Shown piece after piece: positions 34,989-43,654 of a stretch of DNA of 64,000 nt. Position numbers and translations under genes: made by a program. The stretch covers positions 372,001 to 436,000 of the forward strand of contig CAVPCW010000013.1 of assembly GCA_963702555.1 (NCBI GenBank). Reading direction: 5' to 3'. The stretch comes from CAMFLJ01 sp963702555 (GTDB taxonomy: Bacteria > Actinomycetota > Acidimicrobiia > Acidimicrobiales > Acidimicrobilacustridaceae). Below the pieces are notes generated by a model. The model saw nothing but the letters and a program-made list of their open reading frames with translations. It had not been told where the DNA came from and ran no database searches. The stretch's first letter is position 1, and the number at the start of each line of letters is the position of its first letter.

Positions 34989-35714
34989 TCGACGTCGTAC
35001 TACCCGTGCTCGACGAGGTCGAAGCGATCGGTTGGGTACTTCCTCGGATCCCCGTCGGTTTCCACCCGATCGTGGTCGACAATGGTTCGACGGACGGCTC
35101 GGCCGAGCGGGCCGCCTCACTCGGCGCCACCGTCGTCACCGCGACCGAGCGGGGTTTCGGCGCAGCGTGCTTCGCCGGGCTGCGCTCAGCCAGCGCCGAG
35201 ATCGTGTGCTTCATGGACTGTGACGCATCGCTCGATCCGTCACACCTTCCTGAGGTCAGCCGCCCGGTCACCGAAGGGCTCGCCGACCTCGTCCTCGGCG
35301 CTCGCCGGCCCGAGAGGGGGGCGTGGCCACCTCATGCCCGAGTGGCGAACCGATGGCTCGCCGCCGAGGTCAATCGACGGCTCGGCACTCACCTGCGGGA
35401 CCTCGGTCCGATGCGGGCGGCGCGTCGGCGAACAGCTCGTGGGCCTGGATCTGCACGACCGACGGTCAGGGTGGCCCCTGGAGATGGTGTTGGCCGCCGG
35501 GGCCGCCCGCTGGCGCATCGAGGAGGTACCGGTCCCCTATCTGCGGCGCACCGGGCGCAGCAAGGTGACCGGCACCGTTCGAGGGACCCTCGGCGCCGTG
35601 CACGACATGCGGTGCCAGCTCCGGACCTTCTCCCGCGATCCCGTCGTCGCCCGCCCCACCGACGTTCTCTCGACCCCCATCCGACCCACCGAGAAGGACC
35701 CGAGCCATGACTGA
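34985..35714 (+). CDS. Family 2 glycosyltransferase, one frameshift
   Basis: A GT2 protein of about 242 residues in two frames. N-terminal IDVVLPVLDEVEAIGWVLP, IVVDNGSTDGSAERA and the DxD-type CFMDCDASLDP bind the nucleotide sugar and metal. After a shift near 35435 the C-terminal QLVGLDLHDRRSGWPLEMVL and RRTGRSKVTGTVRGT follow, as in dolichyl-phosphate-mannose-synthase-like enzymes (SKV..GT loop). ATG at 34985 overlaps the methyltransferase stop. It could charge a polyprenyl phosphate for the membrane glycosyltransferase-like protein in the left arm. Confidence 0.82.
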
Positions 35715-36503
35715 CCACACTCCCCCGGCGGCAACCGTCGGCGTCTTCGGAGGCACCGGCCTCACCCAGCTCCTCGACGAGCGAACCGACGTCGTCGTGT
35801 CGACGCCGTGGGGCGAGCCGTCCGGCCCCGTGTCCATCGGCACCATCGACGGCGTGGCCGTCGCCTTCCTCCCCCGCCATGGACCTGGCCACGCTGGCCA
35901 CCCCACCGCGTCAACTACCGAGCCAACGTCGACGCCATGCGCCAGCTCGGCGTCACAGCCCTTCTCGGCCCCTTCGCCGCCGGGTCGCTCCGGACCGACC
36001 TCGGCCCCGGCGACCTCGTCGTCGTCGACCAGTTCGTCGACCGCACCTCCGGACGGGCCGAGACCTTCCATGACGAGTTCGTCGACGGGCCTTTCCACCT
36101 GAGCCGGCCCGACCCCTATGACCCGGCGATCCGCGCCGTGCTGCTCGGAGCCGCCGGTGACACCGGAATCACCGCTCGCGATGGCGGGACCGTCGTGGTC
36201 GTCAACGGCCCGAGGTTCTCGACTCGTGCCGAGTCACGTTGGTTCCGCGATCAGGGATGGGAACTCGTCAACATGACCCAACACCCCGAGGCGGTCCTCG
36301 TGGCCGAGGCCGGCATCCCCTACGCCGGTCTCGGCATCGTCACCGACCACGACGCCGGGGTGGAGGACGATCCCAGCATCGCCGCCGTCACCCAGGAAGC
36401 GGTGTTCGCTACGTTCAACCGCACGATCGGCGACGTCCGCGAGCTCCTGCTGGCGGCGGTCCGGCGCATCGCCAACCCTCCGACGCCTCCGACGGGAACC
36501 TGA
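35707..36503 (+). CDS. S-methyl-5'-thioadenosine phosphorylase-like purine nucleoside phosphorylase, one frameshift
   Basis: The N-terminus ATVGVFGGTGLTQLLDE is the MTAP/PNP phosphate loop, followed by FLPRHGPGH. One base is missing near 35890, after which HRVNYRANVDAMRQLGVTAL continues. GPRFSTRAESRWFRDQG, VNMTQHPEAVLVAEAGIPYA and VTDHDAG form the nucleoside site. About 265 residues once repaired. The family cleaves 5'-substituted adenosine or inosine with phosphate to base plus 5-substituted ribose-1-phosphate. It overlaps the glycosyltransferase gene by 8 bases, an unusual partner for simple MTA salvage. Confidence 0.82.
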
Positions 36504-36687
36504 GCAGCTCTCATCACGTCTCCTGGATGGGGAAGGCTGTCTCCTGCAAGATGCAGACCAGCGGGCGCGCCAGCGGGGAAGCGCCGATCAGGGGAGAACC
36601 GTGGCGACCTCGTTCCGATTCACGGGGCCGACGAGCCGATCGCCGGGTACGTTCGGTCGGTTCGCGCTGGGGATCGAGGGGGATCAG

Positions 36688-37497
36688 ATGACCGATCAGA
36701 CGACGGTGCCGTTCCGCGACGCCTACGGGCCCTGGGCGGTCGTCGCCGGGGCCTCCGACGGCACCGGGGCCGAGTTCGCCAGGGAGCTGGCCCGCCGAGG
36801 GGTCAACGTCGTGCTCGTCGCCCGACGGGCCCCGCTCCTCGAGGAGCTGGCCGCCGAGCTCGACGTCGAGACCCGGGTCGTGCCCCTCGACCTCAGCCTC
36901 GACGACGCCGCCCAGCGCCTGGCCGAGGCCACCGCCGACCTCGAGGTCGGCCTGGTGGTCTTCAACGCCGGCGCCGACGACGGTGGCACCCTGTTCCTCG
37001 ACCAGTCGATCGACGACCTGCGGTCGCTCATCGCCCGCAACTGCACCACGGTGATGGAGGTCAGCCACCGCTTCGGCGCCCCCATGGTCGAGCGGGGCCG
37101 CGGCGGCATGATCCTCGTCAGCTCCGGCGCGGCCTGGGCCGGCGCCAGCCACGTCGCCACCTACGGCGCCACCAAGTCGTTCGACCTGATCCTCGCCGAG
37201 GGCCTGTGGGCCGAGTGGCACGACCGAGGCGTCGACGTGCTCGGGCTGGTGCTCGGCGCCACCGACACGCCCTCGCTGCGCCGGCTGCTCGACCGCCACG
37301 GCGGCGACTTCGGTGAGCTCGCCGACCCTGCCGAGGTGGCCGTCACCGGGCTCGACCACCTCGCCGACGGGCCCACCTGGTCCTACGGCTTCCCCGAGCC
37401 GACGGGGGCCTTCCCGCTCGGCGCGCTCCCCCGCCGCCAGGCCGTCGAGCTGCTCAGCATGGGCTCGGCCGCCATGCACGGCCCGGCCGAGGACTGA
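36688..37497 (+). CDS. Short-chain dehydrogenase/reductase
   Basis: A 269-residue SDR. The cofactor loop reads VVAGASDGTGAEFARELARR, then NAG as FNAGADDGG, Ser in ILVSSGAAW and the catalytic pair in HVATYGATKSFDL. ATG at 36688 follows GAGGGGGATCAG, which decides it over a GTG at 36601. It is the first of three consecutive oxidoreductases (36.7-39.4 kb) on this strand. The C-terminal extension with MGSAAMHGPAED is typical of actinobacterial SDRs of steroid or lipid metabolism. Substrate is unknown. Confidence 0.87.
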   Translation: MTDQTTVPFRDAYGPWAVVAGASDGTGAEFARELARRGVNVVLVARRAPLLEELAAELDVETRVVPLDLSLDDAAQRLAEATADLEVGLVVFNAGADDGGTLFLDQSIDDLRSLIARNCTTVMEVSHRFGAPMVERGRGGMILVSSGAAWAGASHVATYGATKSFDLILAEGLWAEWHDRGVDVLGLVLGATDTPSLRRLLDRHGGDFGELADPAEVAVTGLDHLADGPTWSYGFPEPTGAFPLGALPRRQAVELLSMGSAAMHGPAED

Positions 37498-37505
37498 CCA
37501 CCGTG

Positions 37506-38276
37506 ATGTTCGAGGAAGGCAGCGTCGCCGTCGTCACCGGTGCCGGTCCGGGCATGGGCCGGGCCATCGCCCTCGGGTTCGCCCGCGAGGGCGTCGACGT
37601 CGTGATCGCCTCCCGCCGGCGCGAGCGGCTCGAGCCCATCGCCGACGAGGTCCGTGCCCTGGGCCGAGAGGCCGTCGTCGTCCCGGCCGATCTGTCGAGC
37701 CCCGACGACTGCCGGGCGGTCGTCGCGGCCGCCGTCGAGCGGTTCGGCCGCCTCGACCACCTCGTGCAGAACGGCCACCACGCCGGCGACTGGGTGCGGG
37801 TGGCCGACGCCGACCCCGACAGCTGGCAGCAGGTCTTCGACGTGAACTTCTTCGGGTCGCTGCACCTCATCCAGGCGGCGGTGCCGGTGATGTCCGAGGG
37901 CTCGTCGATCGTGTTGGTGAACTCAGGCGCGGCGCTGCGCAACCCGCCGACCATGGGTGCCTACTCGGCGTCGAAGGCGGCCATGGCGAGCCTCGTGCGT
38001 ACCTCGGCCCTCGAGCTCGGCCCCGAGATCCGGGTGAACGGCATCTTCCTCGGCCCCGTCACCGGCGAGAGCCTCGACAGCGGCGCCGCGGCCACGGCCG
38101 CCGCCACCGGCATCACCGAGGAGGAGTTCTTCCGCCAGCGGGCCCAGGACCTCCCCATCCGCCAGATCCCGACCCCCGAGCAGTGCGCCGGCTCGGTGCT
38201 GTTCTTCTGCTCCCGCCTGGCCGAGCCCGTCACCGGGCAGCACCTCTCCGTCAACGGCGGACAGTGGGTCACCTGA
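37506..38276 (+). CDS. Short-chain dehydrogenase/reductase
   Basis: A 256-residue classical SDR with TGAGPGMGRAIALGFAREGV, the NAG equivalent QNGHHAGDW, IVLVNSGAAL and catalytic YSASKAAMASL; it ends HLSVNGGQWVT. ATG at 37506 is chosen; a GTG sits directly before it. It lies 8 bases after the previous SDR, so both are probably on one transcript. SDRs of this subgroup oxidise secondary alcohols in catabolic pathways. The exact substrate is not predictable. Confidence 0.88.
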   Translation: MFEEGSVAVVTGAGPGMGRAIALGFAREGVDVVIASRRRERLEPIADEVRALGREAVVVPADLSSPDDCRAVVAAAVERFGRLDHLVQNGHHAGDWVRVADADPDSWQQVFDVNFFGSLHLIQAAVPVMSEGSSIVLVNSGAALRNPPTMGAYSASKAAMASLVRTSALELGPEIRVNGIFLGPVTGESLDSGAAATAAATGITEEEFFRQRAQDLPIRQIPTPEQCAGSVLFFCSRLAEPVTGQHLSVNGGQWVT

Positions 38277-38292
38277 CCTCGGAAGGAACCTG

Positions 38293-39381
38293 ATGACCCA
38301 GACTCCGTACCGCGTCGTGCAGTGGGCCACCGGCTCGATCGGCCAGATCGCCATCCGCCACGCCGTCGACAACCCCGTCTACGAGCTGGTCGGCGTCTAC
38401 GTCACCAACCCCGAGAAGGTGGGCAGGGACGCCGGCGAGCTGGCCGGCATCGGCGCCACCGGGGTGCTCGCCACCGACGACATCGACGCCATCGTCGCCC
38501 TCGGCGCCGACTGCGTGATGTACGCCCCGCTGCACGCCGACGTCGACGTCCTCTGCCGTCTGCTGGCGGCGGGCACCAACGTCGTCACCCCGGTCGGGTT
38601 CGTCTACCCCACGCCCCGCTCGGCGGCCGACTTCGCCCGGCTCGAGGCGGCGTGCGCCGACGGCGGCTCGAGCTTCCACGGCAGCGGCATCCACCCCGGG
38701 TTCTCGGGCGACCTGCTGCCCCTGGTCTTCGCCCGCCTCTTCACCCGCATCGACCAGGTGCAGGTGCGCGAGGTCGCCGACTTCCGCCTCCACCCCTCCA
38801 AGGTCATGCAGGACGCACTCGGCTTCGGCCGCGATCCCATCGACGCCGTCGAGAACCCCTCGCCGCTCGTCAACACCATGGAGGCCATCTTCGAGCAGTC
38901 GATGACGATGGTCGTCGAAGGCCTCGGCCGCACCGTCGACCGCTTCACGATGGACTTCGACGTGGCCACGGCGAAGACCGATCTGCACGTGCGCTCGGGC
39001 ACCATCCCCGCCGGCACCGTCGGCGGCATGCGCTTCGTGTGGACGGCATGGGTCGACGAGCAGCCGCTCGTCGTGTTCCGCACGTTCTGGAAGATGGACG
39101 ACGACCTCGACCCCGACTGGGGCTACGGCTCGATCAAGTACTCGCTCGTCGTCGACGGTGACCCGTCGATCGAGATGAACTTCGAGTCGGTGCACAAGCA
39201 CCCGGACGGCGACGAGGGCTACTGGGGCCGGGTCTGGACCGCCATGAACACCCTCAACACCATCCCCGACGTGTGCGATGCCGACCCCGGGGTGCTGACC
39301 CACCTCGACCTGCCGTTCGTGCGGCCCCGTGGCCTCGTGCGGCCGCGCTCCGCCGACTTCGGCGAGCCGCAGGGCATCTGA
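38293..39381 (+). CDS. NAD(P)-dependent oxidoreductase of the dihydrodipicolinate-reductase-like family
   Basis: A 362-residue protein. The Rossmann start YRVVQWATGSIGQIAIRHAV and the C-terminal half with GSGIHPGFSGDLLPLVFA are typical of actinobacterial DapB-like proteins related to 2,4-diaminopentanoate dehydrogenase. Real DapB is about 270 residues, and the lysine-pathway context is absent, so this is not dapB. A GGAAGG site lies before the ATG. It is 16 bases after the SDR and probably forms a three-gene unit with the two SDRs. Confidence 0.85.
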   Translation: MTQTPYRVVQWATGSIGQIAIRHAVDNPVYELVGVYVTNPEKVGRDAGELAGIGATGVLATDDIDAIVALGADCVMYAPLHADVDVLCRLLAAGTNVVTPVGFVYPTPRSAADFARLEAACADGGSSFHGSGIHPGFSGDLLPLVFARLFTRIDQVQVREVADFRLHPSKVMQDALGFGRDPIDAVENPSPLVNTMEAIFEQSMTMVVEGLGRTVDRFTMDFDVATAKTDLHVRSGTIPAGTVGGMRFVWTAWVDEQPLVVFRTFWKMDDDLDPDWGYGSIKYSLVVDGDPSIEMNFESVHKHPDGDEGYWGRVWTAMNTLNTIPDVCDADPGVLTHLDLPFVRPRGLVRPRSADFGEPQGI

Positions 39382-39409
39382 GCCACTCCGGCGTCGACCC
39401 ACCGACTGC

Positions 39410-39790
39410 TCAGCGGCTCGGGCGAACCGCCCCCATCGGCGGTGGGGTGCCGACGTGGGCGATGCCCGCCGGGAGGGTGCCACGCTGCTCGGCGGCCGAG
39501 TAGCTCGCCTCGTCGTCGTAGAAGAACCACACGCTGCCGTCGGACCACCGGACCCTCGTGGGGTTGTGGCCACGCTGCTCGACGGCGACCACCGCGCCGA
39601 CCGAGGTCGCCTCCCGCACCGTCCGCTCGAGGTCTCGCTCGGGCCGGTGCCGGTCGCGTTCGGCCCGGCGCCGGTCCTGGGCCCGCTTCTCGTCGAGGCC
39701 CACCCGCCGCGAGCGCAGCCACACCCAGCCCGACAGCCCCACGAGCGCGGCGACCCAGACGACGGCGATCGCGGCGACTGCGGTGCTCAC
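39410..39790 (-). CDS. Small membrane-anchored protein of unknown function
   Basis: A 126-residue protein. One N-terminal membrane helix (AVAAIAVVWVAALVGLSGWV) is followed by a very basic, probably coiled segment (DEKRAQDRRRAERDRHRPER) and a C-terminal small beta region containing RVRWSDGSVWFFYDDE. GTG start at 39790. It follows the MtfA-type peptidase on the same strand with a 32-base gap. I do not recognise the family. Confidence 0.65.
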   Translation of the reverse strand: MSTAVAAIAVVWVAALVGLSGWVWLRSRRVGLDEKRAQDRRRAERDRHRPERDLERTVREATSVGAVVAVEQRGHNPTRVRWSDGSVWFFYDDEASYSAAEQRGTLPAGIAHVGTPPPMGAVRPSR

Positions 39791-39822
39791 GGCGCCGATC
39801 GTAGGGGGCGACCCACCCGGGC

Positions 39823-40578
39823 TCAGTCGGTCCGAACCGGGCGGCGGGACCGCTCGGCCGGGTCCTGCCCGTAGTAGCCGCGCAGGACCGCGTAGAGGTC
39901 GGGCTCGTGGTGCTCGAGCTCGGTCGGCGCGTCGAAGAAGGCCTCCGTCGCCACCGCGAAGAACTCGGCGGTGTTGGTGGCGCCGTAGGGACGCAGCGGC
40001 GCCCGCTCGGCGCCCTCGCGCAGGGCGTCGTAGGCCTCGGTGCAGACCGCGACCCAGCGCTCGACGTCCTCCCGGCTGTCGAGGCGGGGCGTGCCGTCGA
40101 CGATGTCGCCTCGCATGTCGAGCTTGTGGGCGAACTCGTGGAACACCACGTTCTCGCCCCGTCCGGGGTGGCGGGCGGCGTCGGCGGCCTGGTCCCACGC
40201 CAGCAGCAGCGGGCCCCGGCGGTCGTGGGCCTCGCCCAGCACGGGCACCATGCCGTCGACGATCGTCCCCGAGGCCGGACCGGCGTGCGCACCCGTCGAG
40301 CGCATGGCGGTCGGGTAGACGATGACAGCGCCGACCTCGCGGTACTCGTCGACGCTCAGGCCGAGCACGAGCAGGGCCGCCTGCACCGCGATCGTCACCG
40401 TGATCTCGTCGGTGAGGGCGAAGCCGTTGGCGGCCTCCCAGTGCTTGTGGCGCAGCAGCCAGTCGGCGATCTCACCGAGCAGGGCACGCTCGTCGTCGTC
40501 GAACCGTGCCCACAGCGCCATGTGCTCCCGGACGATCTCCTGCCACTCATCGGGCAGTCCCTTGCGTCGGTGCAGCAC
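39823..40578 (-). CDS. Zinc-dependent peptidase of the MtfA (M90) family
   Basis: About 251 residues. The zinc motif HEFAHKLDMRGD (HExxH with following Asp) and the downstream EFFAVATEAFFDAPTEL (third ligand Glu) match MtfA, the aminopeptidase that responds to cytoplasmic Mlc in enterobacteria. The N-terminal LPDEWQEIVREHMALWARF also fits. The start is uncertain. GTG at 40578 is the only standard start between here and the CsoR stop. The family pattern appears to continue a few codons further upstream, so a non-standard start or an indel is possible. Confidence 0.8.
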   Translation of the reverse strand: MLHRRKGLPDEWQEIVREHMALWARFDDDERALLGEIADWLLRHKHWEAANGFALTDEITVTIAVQAALLVLGLSVDEYREVGAVIVYPTAMRSTGAHAGPASGTIVDGMVPVLGEAHDRRGPLLLAWDQAADAARHPGRGENVVFHEFAHKLDMRGDIVDGTPRLDSREDVERWVAVCTEAYDALREGAERAPLRPYGATNTAEFFAVATEAFFDAPTELEHHEPDLYAVLRGYYGQDPAERSRRPVRTD

Positions 40579-40643
40579 GTCACGCAGTCGAGCACGCTGC
40601 TGCGGGCCACGCCAGAGCGCCCCTCGATGACGGCAGCAGCCGA

Positions 40644-40913
40644 TCAGGCGAGCTTGCGGAACATCTTCTCGACCTCGTCGAGCGGGTACCCCTCGGCCTC
40701 GGCCTTCTCCGGGTTGGTGATGCAGTAGGTGAGGCCGGCACTGACGAGGCGGAAGCCGACCTGCTCGAGCGCCTTGTTGGCGGCGGAGAGCTGGGTGACG
40801 AGGTCGCGGCACTCACGGCCCTCGTCGAGCATCTTCTCGATCCCGCGGATCTGGCCCTCGACGCGGCGCAGCCGCTTCCTCAGGTCCTCGGTGACGGTGT
40901 CGGGCAGTTCCAC
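40644..40913 (-). CDS. CsoR/CstR-family (DUF156) metal- or persulfide-sensing repressor
   Basis: An 89-residue four-helix DUF156 protein: RLRRVEGQIRGIEKML then ECRDLVTQLSAANKALEQV. In copper-sensing CsoR the ligands are Cys-His-Cys. Here the aligned positions are Cys35, Gly60 and Cys64, so the His is missing while both Cys remain, as in the sulfane-sulfur sensor CstR. GTG at 40913 has an ideal AGGAG. Three G/C-tract palindromes lie between this gene and the divergent MMPL gene. A persulfide or non-copper thiophilic signal is inferred. Confidence 0.88.
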   Translation of the reverse strand: MELPDTVTEDLRKRLRRVEGQIRGIEKMLDEGRECRDLVTQLSAANKALEQVGFRLVSAGLTYCITNPEKAEAEGYPLDEVEKMFRKLA

Positions 40914-40939
40914 GGGAGCTCCTCGTCTGAGCGGTGTGG

Positions 40940-40953
40940 TACCCCAGGGGGTA
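40940..40953. promoter_or_regulatory. CsoR-type operator 1
   Basis: TACCCCAGGGGGTA: perfect 6-base arms around AG, 27 bases from the repressor GTG. It matches the TACCCC/GGGGTA pattern known for DUF156 repressors. A further half-site, ATACCCC, follows at 40962. Confidence 0.7.
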
Positions 40954-41009
40954 TTTGGAGCATACCCCTTCCGACGGCCCGTGCCCACCCCCCTCCTGGC
41001 GAGGGTCGC

Positions 41010-41023
41010 ATACCCCGGGGGGT
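41010..41023. promoter_or_regulatory. CsoR-type operator 2
   Basis: ATACCCCGGGGGGT: one ATACCCC arm with an imperfect GGGGTT partner. It is upstream of the MMPL promoter -35 box. Confidence 0.6.
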
Positions 41024-41051
41024 TGCATCTTGATACCCCCCGGGGTATGTT
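41023..41051 (+). promoter_or_regulatory. Promoter of the MMPL gene
   Basis: TTGCAT (41023-41028), a 17-base spacer and TATGTT (41046-41051). Operator 3 occupies the spacer and touches the -10 box, so bound repressor would block polymerase. Confidence 0.6.
41033..41048. promoter_or_regulatory. CsoR-type operator 3
   Basis: ATACCCCCCGGGGTAT: perfect 7-base arms around CC. It is the strongest of the three sites and lies within the MMPL promoter. Confidence 0.75.
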
Positions 41052-41083
41052 GCCCCGACCAAGGATCCGACCCAGGAGCACCA

Positions 41084-43259
41084 GTGGCCAAGTCAGTGAC
41101 CGAAACCGTCTTCGCCGGACACGAGCCGTCGCACGACCCCGACGAGCGGGCGCTCTTCTCCCGCCTCGCCGCGTCGATGGCCCGCCATCGCAAGGCGGTG
41201 ATCCTCGTGTGGCTCGCCGTCGCCATCGCGGCGGCCCCGCTCGCCCTCTCCCTCACCGGCGCGCTGTCCGGTGCGGGCTGGGACGCCAACGGCTCCACCG
41301 CCGAGAAGGTGCGGGCCGAGCTGCGCTCCGAGTTCCCGGCGCTCGGGGCGGAGAACCCGATCGTCGTCTACCACCAGGACACGCCGATCGCTCAGGACCC
41401 GAGCGGCCTCACCGCCGTGGTGGCCCAGCTCCAGGACGGACCGAAGGTGGTGTCGGTCGTCGACCCCACCGCCATGCCGCCCGAAGCGGGGATGATCTCC
41501 CAGGACGGCACCACGGCCCTCATCCCGGTCGAGCAGCAGATCGGCGAGGACGCGGATCGCCCCGTGGCGGCCGGTGAGCTCGGCACCTTCGTCGGCACCC
41601 TCGAGGTCCCAGAGGGCGCCCAGGTGGAGGTCACCGGTGAGTGGCCGATGTGGAGCGACTTCAACCAGATGAACGAGGAGGCCCTCCACAAGGCTGAGCT
41701 CCTCAGCGGCATCCCGACCGTCATCATGCTGGTCATCGCCTTCGGCGCCCTGCTCGCCGCCGGCATCCCCCTGCTGCTGGCGCTCGCCGGCATCGCCGTC
41801 GGCTTCGCCCTGCTCCACATGCTCTCGTGGGTCACGCCGATGTCGGTGTGGTCGATGAACTTCTCGATGATGATCGGCCTCGCCGTCGGCATCGACTACA
41901 GCCTCTTCATCGTCAGCCGCTACCGCGAGGAGCGGGCCGAGGGCAAGGACGCCATCAAGGCCATCGAGAACGCCATGTCCACCTCGGGCAAGGCCGTCTT
42001 CCTGTCGGCGCTCACCGTCGTGCTGTCGCTGTCCGCGGTGTTCCTCGTCCCCGTCATGGTCTTCCGCACCATGGCCCTCGGCATGATCCTCTCGGTCGTC
42101 GCCGTCGCCTTCGCCGCCCTCACCCTGCTCCCGGCCGTCCTCGTCGCCATGGGCGACAAGGTCCTGATCGTCACGGGACAAGAAGGACCCGGACATCGTC
42201 GCCGAGGGCCGCTGGGCCAAGTGGACGGGCGTGGCCCTGAAGCGGCCCGGCACCGTCCTCACCATCGGGCTCGTCGTGCTCGGCGCCCTGATCGTGCCCG
42301 CCTTCGGCATGAAGCTGGGCATGCCCGGCGCCACCGTCGTCGACGAGGGCCACACCAGCCGTGACGGCTACGAACTGGTCGTCGCCGGATTCGGCCCCGG
42401 TGCCGCCGGCCCCGCCTACGTCACCGTCGACGCGGCCGACGCCGAGACCGTCGTCGCCGTCGCCACCGCCACTCCGAACGTGGTCGACGCCCGGGTCGTC
42501 GCCGCCCCGGCCGACAACGGACGCGTCGTCGTCCGGGTGACCCCGGGCACCGCCATCGACGACTCGAAGACCCAGGACATGGTCGACGACCTGAGGGCCG
42601 GCCTCGACGAACAGGTCCCCAACGCCCTCGTCGGCGGGCCCGCCGCCCAGAACCGCGACCTCACCGGCGTGCTGGTCGCCAAGGCGCCCTACGCCATCGC
42701 CATCATCCTGGTCGTGGCCTTCCTGCTGCTGCTGATCGTCTTCCGCAGCCTGGTGATCGCCCTGTTCTCGGTGGTGATGAACCTCATCACCGTGGGCGCG
42801 GCGTTCGGCTTCGCCACGATCGTGTTCCAGAACGGCGTGGGCACCAGCCTCATCGGCATCGAGCACCAGGGCTTCGTCGACGCCTGGGCACCGCTGTTCT
42901 TCTTCGCCCTGCTGTTCGGCCTGTCGATGGACTACCAGCTGTTCCTGCTGGCGGCGATCAAGGAGCGCTACCAGGCCACCGGCGACACCCGCCGGGCGAT
43001 CGGTGAGGGCATCGCCCGCACCGGCCGGCCCATCACCAACGCCGCCATCATCATGATCATCGTCTTCATCGCCTTCGGTGTGACCGGGCCCATCCCGCCC
43101 ACCGAGCTCGGCCTCACCCTGGCCATGGCGGTCCTGCTCGACGCCACGGTCGTCCGGGTGATGCTCGTGCCGGCGACGATGGCGCTGCTCGGCGAGAAGA
43201 ACTGGTACGTGCCCAAGTGGATGGACAAGGTCCTCCCCCACGTGAACTTCAGCCACTGA
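41084..43259 (+). CDS. MMPL-family RND transporter, one frameshift
   Basis: About 724 residues in the classic two-repeat layout: a helix, a large outer loop (ELRSEFPALGAENPIVVYHQ), then helices with LAVGIDYSLFIVSRYREE; then a second loop and FGLSMDYQLFLLAAIKERYQ. The paired GIDYS/SMDYQ proton-relay motifs are intact. One extra base near 42175 separates the halves (VTGQEGP should read VTDKKDPDIVAEGRWAKW). The GTG start follows AGGAG. MMPL proteins export lipids, siderophores or hydrophobic drugs using the proton gradient. Control by the CsoR/CstR-like repressor is strongly suggested by the operators. Confidence 0.87.
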
Positions 43260-43296
43260 TGGCCCACCAGTCCGCCCCCACCGAACCGAGGCACCC

Positions 43297-43548
43297 GTGA
43301 GCACCACCACCCCCCGACCGGTCCAGACCACCGGGCCCACCACGCACTGGCCCCTCGAGCGCATCCTGTTCGCCATGGCCGGCACGATGACCCTGGTGAG
43401 CGCACTGCTCGCCGCCCTGGTCAGCCCCTGGTTCCTGCTGCTCACGGCGTTCGTGGGCATCAACCAGTGGCTCTACGTCACCCTCCGCGGGTGCCCGGCA
43501 TCGGTGGTGTTGCGCCGGTTCGGCGTCCAGCCCCAGTGCCGCTGGTGA
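43297..43548 (+). CDS. DUF2892 (YgaP-like) small membrane protein
   Basis: An 83-residue protein. HWPLERILFAMAGTMTLVSA and LLALVSPWFLLLTAFVGINQ-type hydrophobic segments are followed by LYVTLRGCPASVVLRRFGVQ. This two-helix unit with the conserved Cys-Pro is the YgaP/DUF2892 domain, often fused or adjacent to rhodanese sulfur transferases. Its presence after MMPL supports a sulfur-related signal for the operon. A strong hairpin terminator starts 5 bases after its stop. Confidence 0.82.
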   Translation: MSTTTPRPVQTTGPTTHWPLERILFAMAGTMTLVSALLAALVSPWFLLLTAFVGINQWLYVTLRGCPASVVLRRFGVQPQCRW

Positions 43549-43552
43549 GCGC

Positions 43553-43589
43553 GGGCCGGCGGAGGGATCCTGGGTCCCTCCGCCGGCCC
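43553..43589 (+). terminator. Strong hairpin terminator of the MMPL operon
   Basis: Perfect 15-bp stem (GGGCCGGCGGAGGGA with TCCCTCCGCCGGCCC) and a 7-base loop, directly after the DUF2892 stop. No T-tract follows, as is common in high-G+C actinobacteria. Confidence 0.7.
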
Positions 43590-43654
43590 GACCGCCACCG
43601 GCGCCGACGCCGACTGAGCGGGCGCCCTCTGGCGCCGGGAGCACGGCCGCTGCC

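Noticed and set aside
27600..36500. A classical secondary-metabolite (polyketide or peptide) cluster
   Set aside because: No synthase, carrier protein or export operon of those types is present; the genes are glycosyltransferases, a methyltransferase, a molybdoenzyme and a nucleoside phosphorylase.
36504..36687. A possible small gene between the MTAP-like and SDR genes
   Set aside because: An in-frame GTG at 36601 would only extend the SDR N-terminus with atypical residues; I see no independent gene or clear regulatory motif there.
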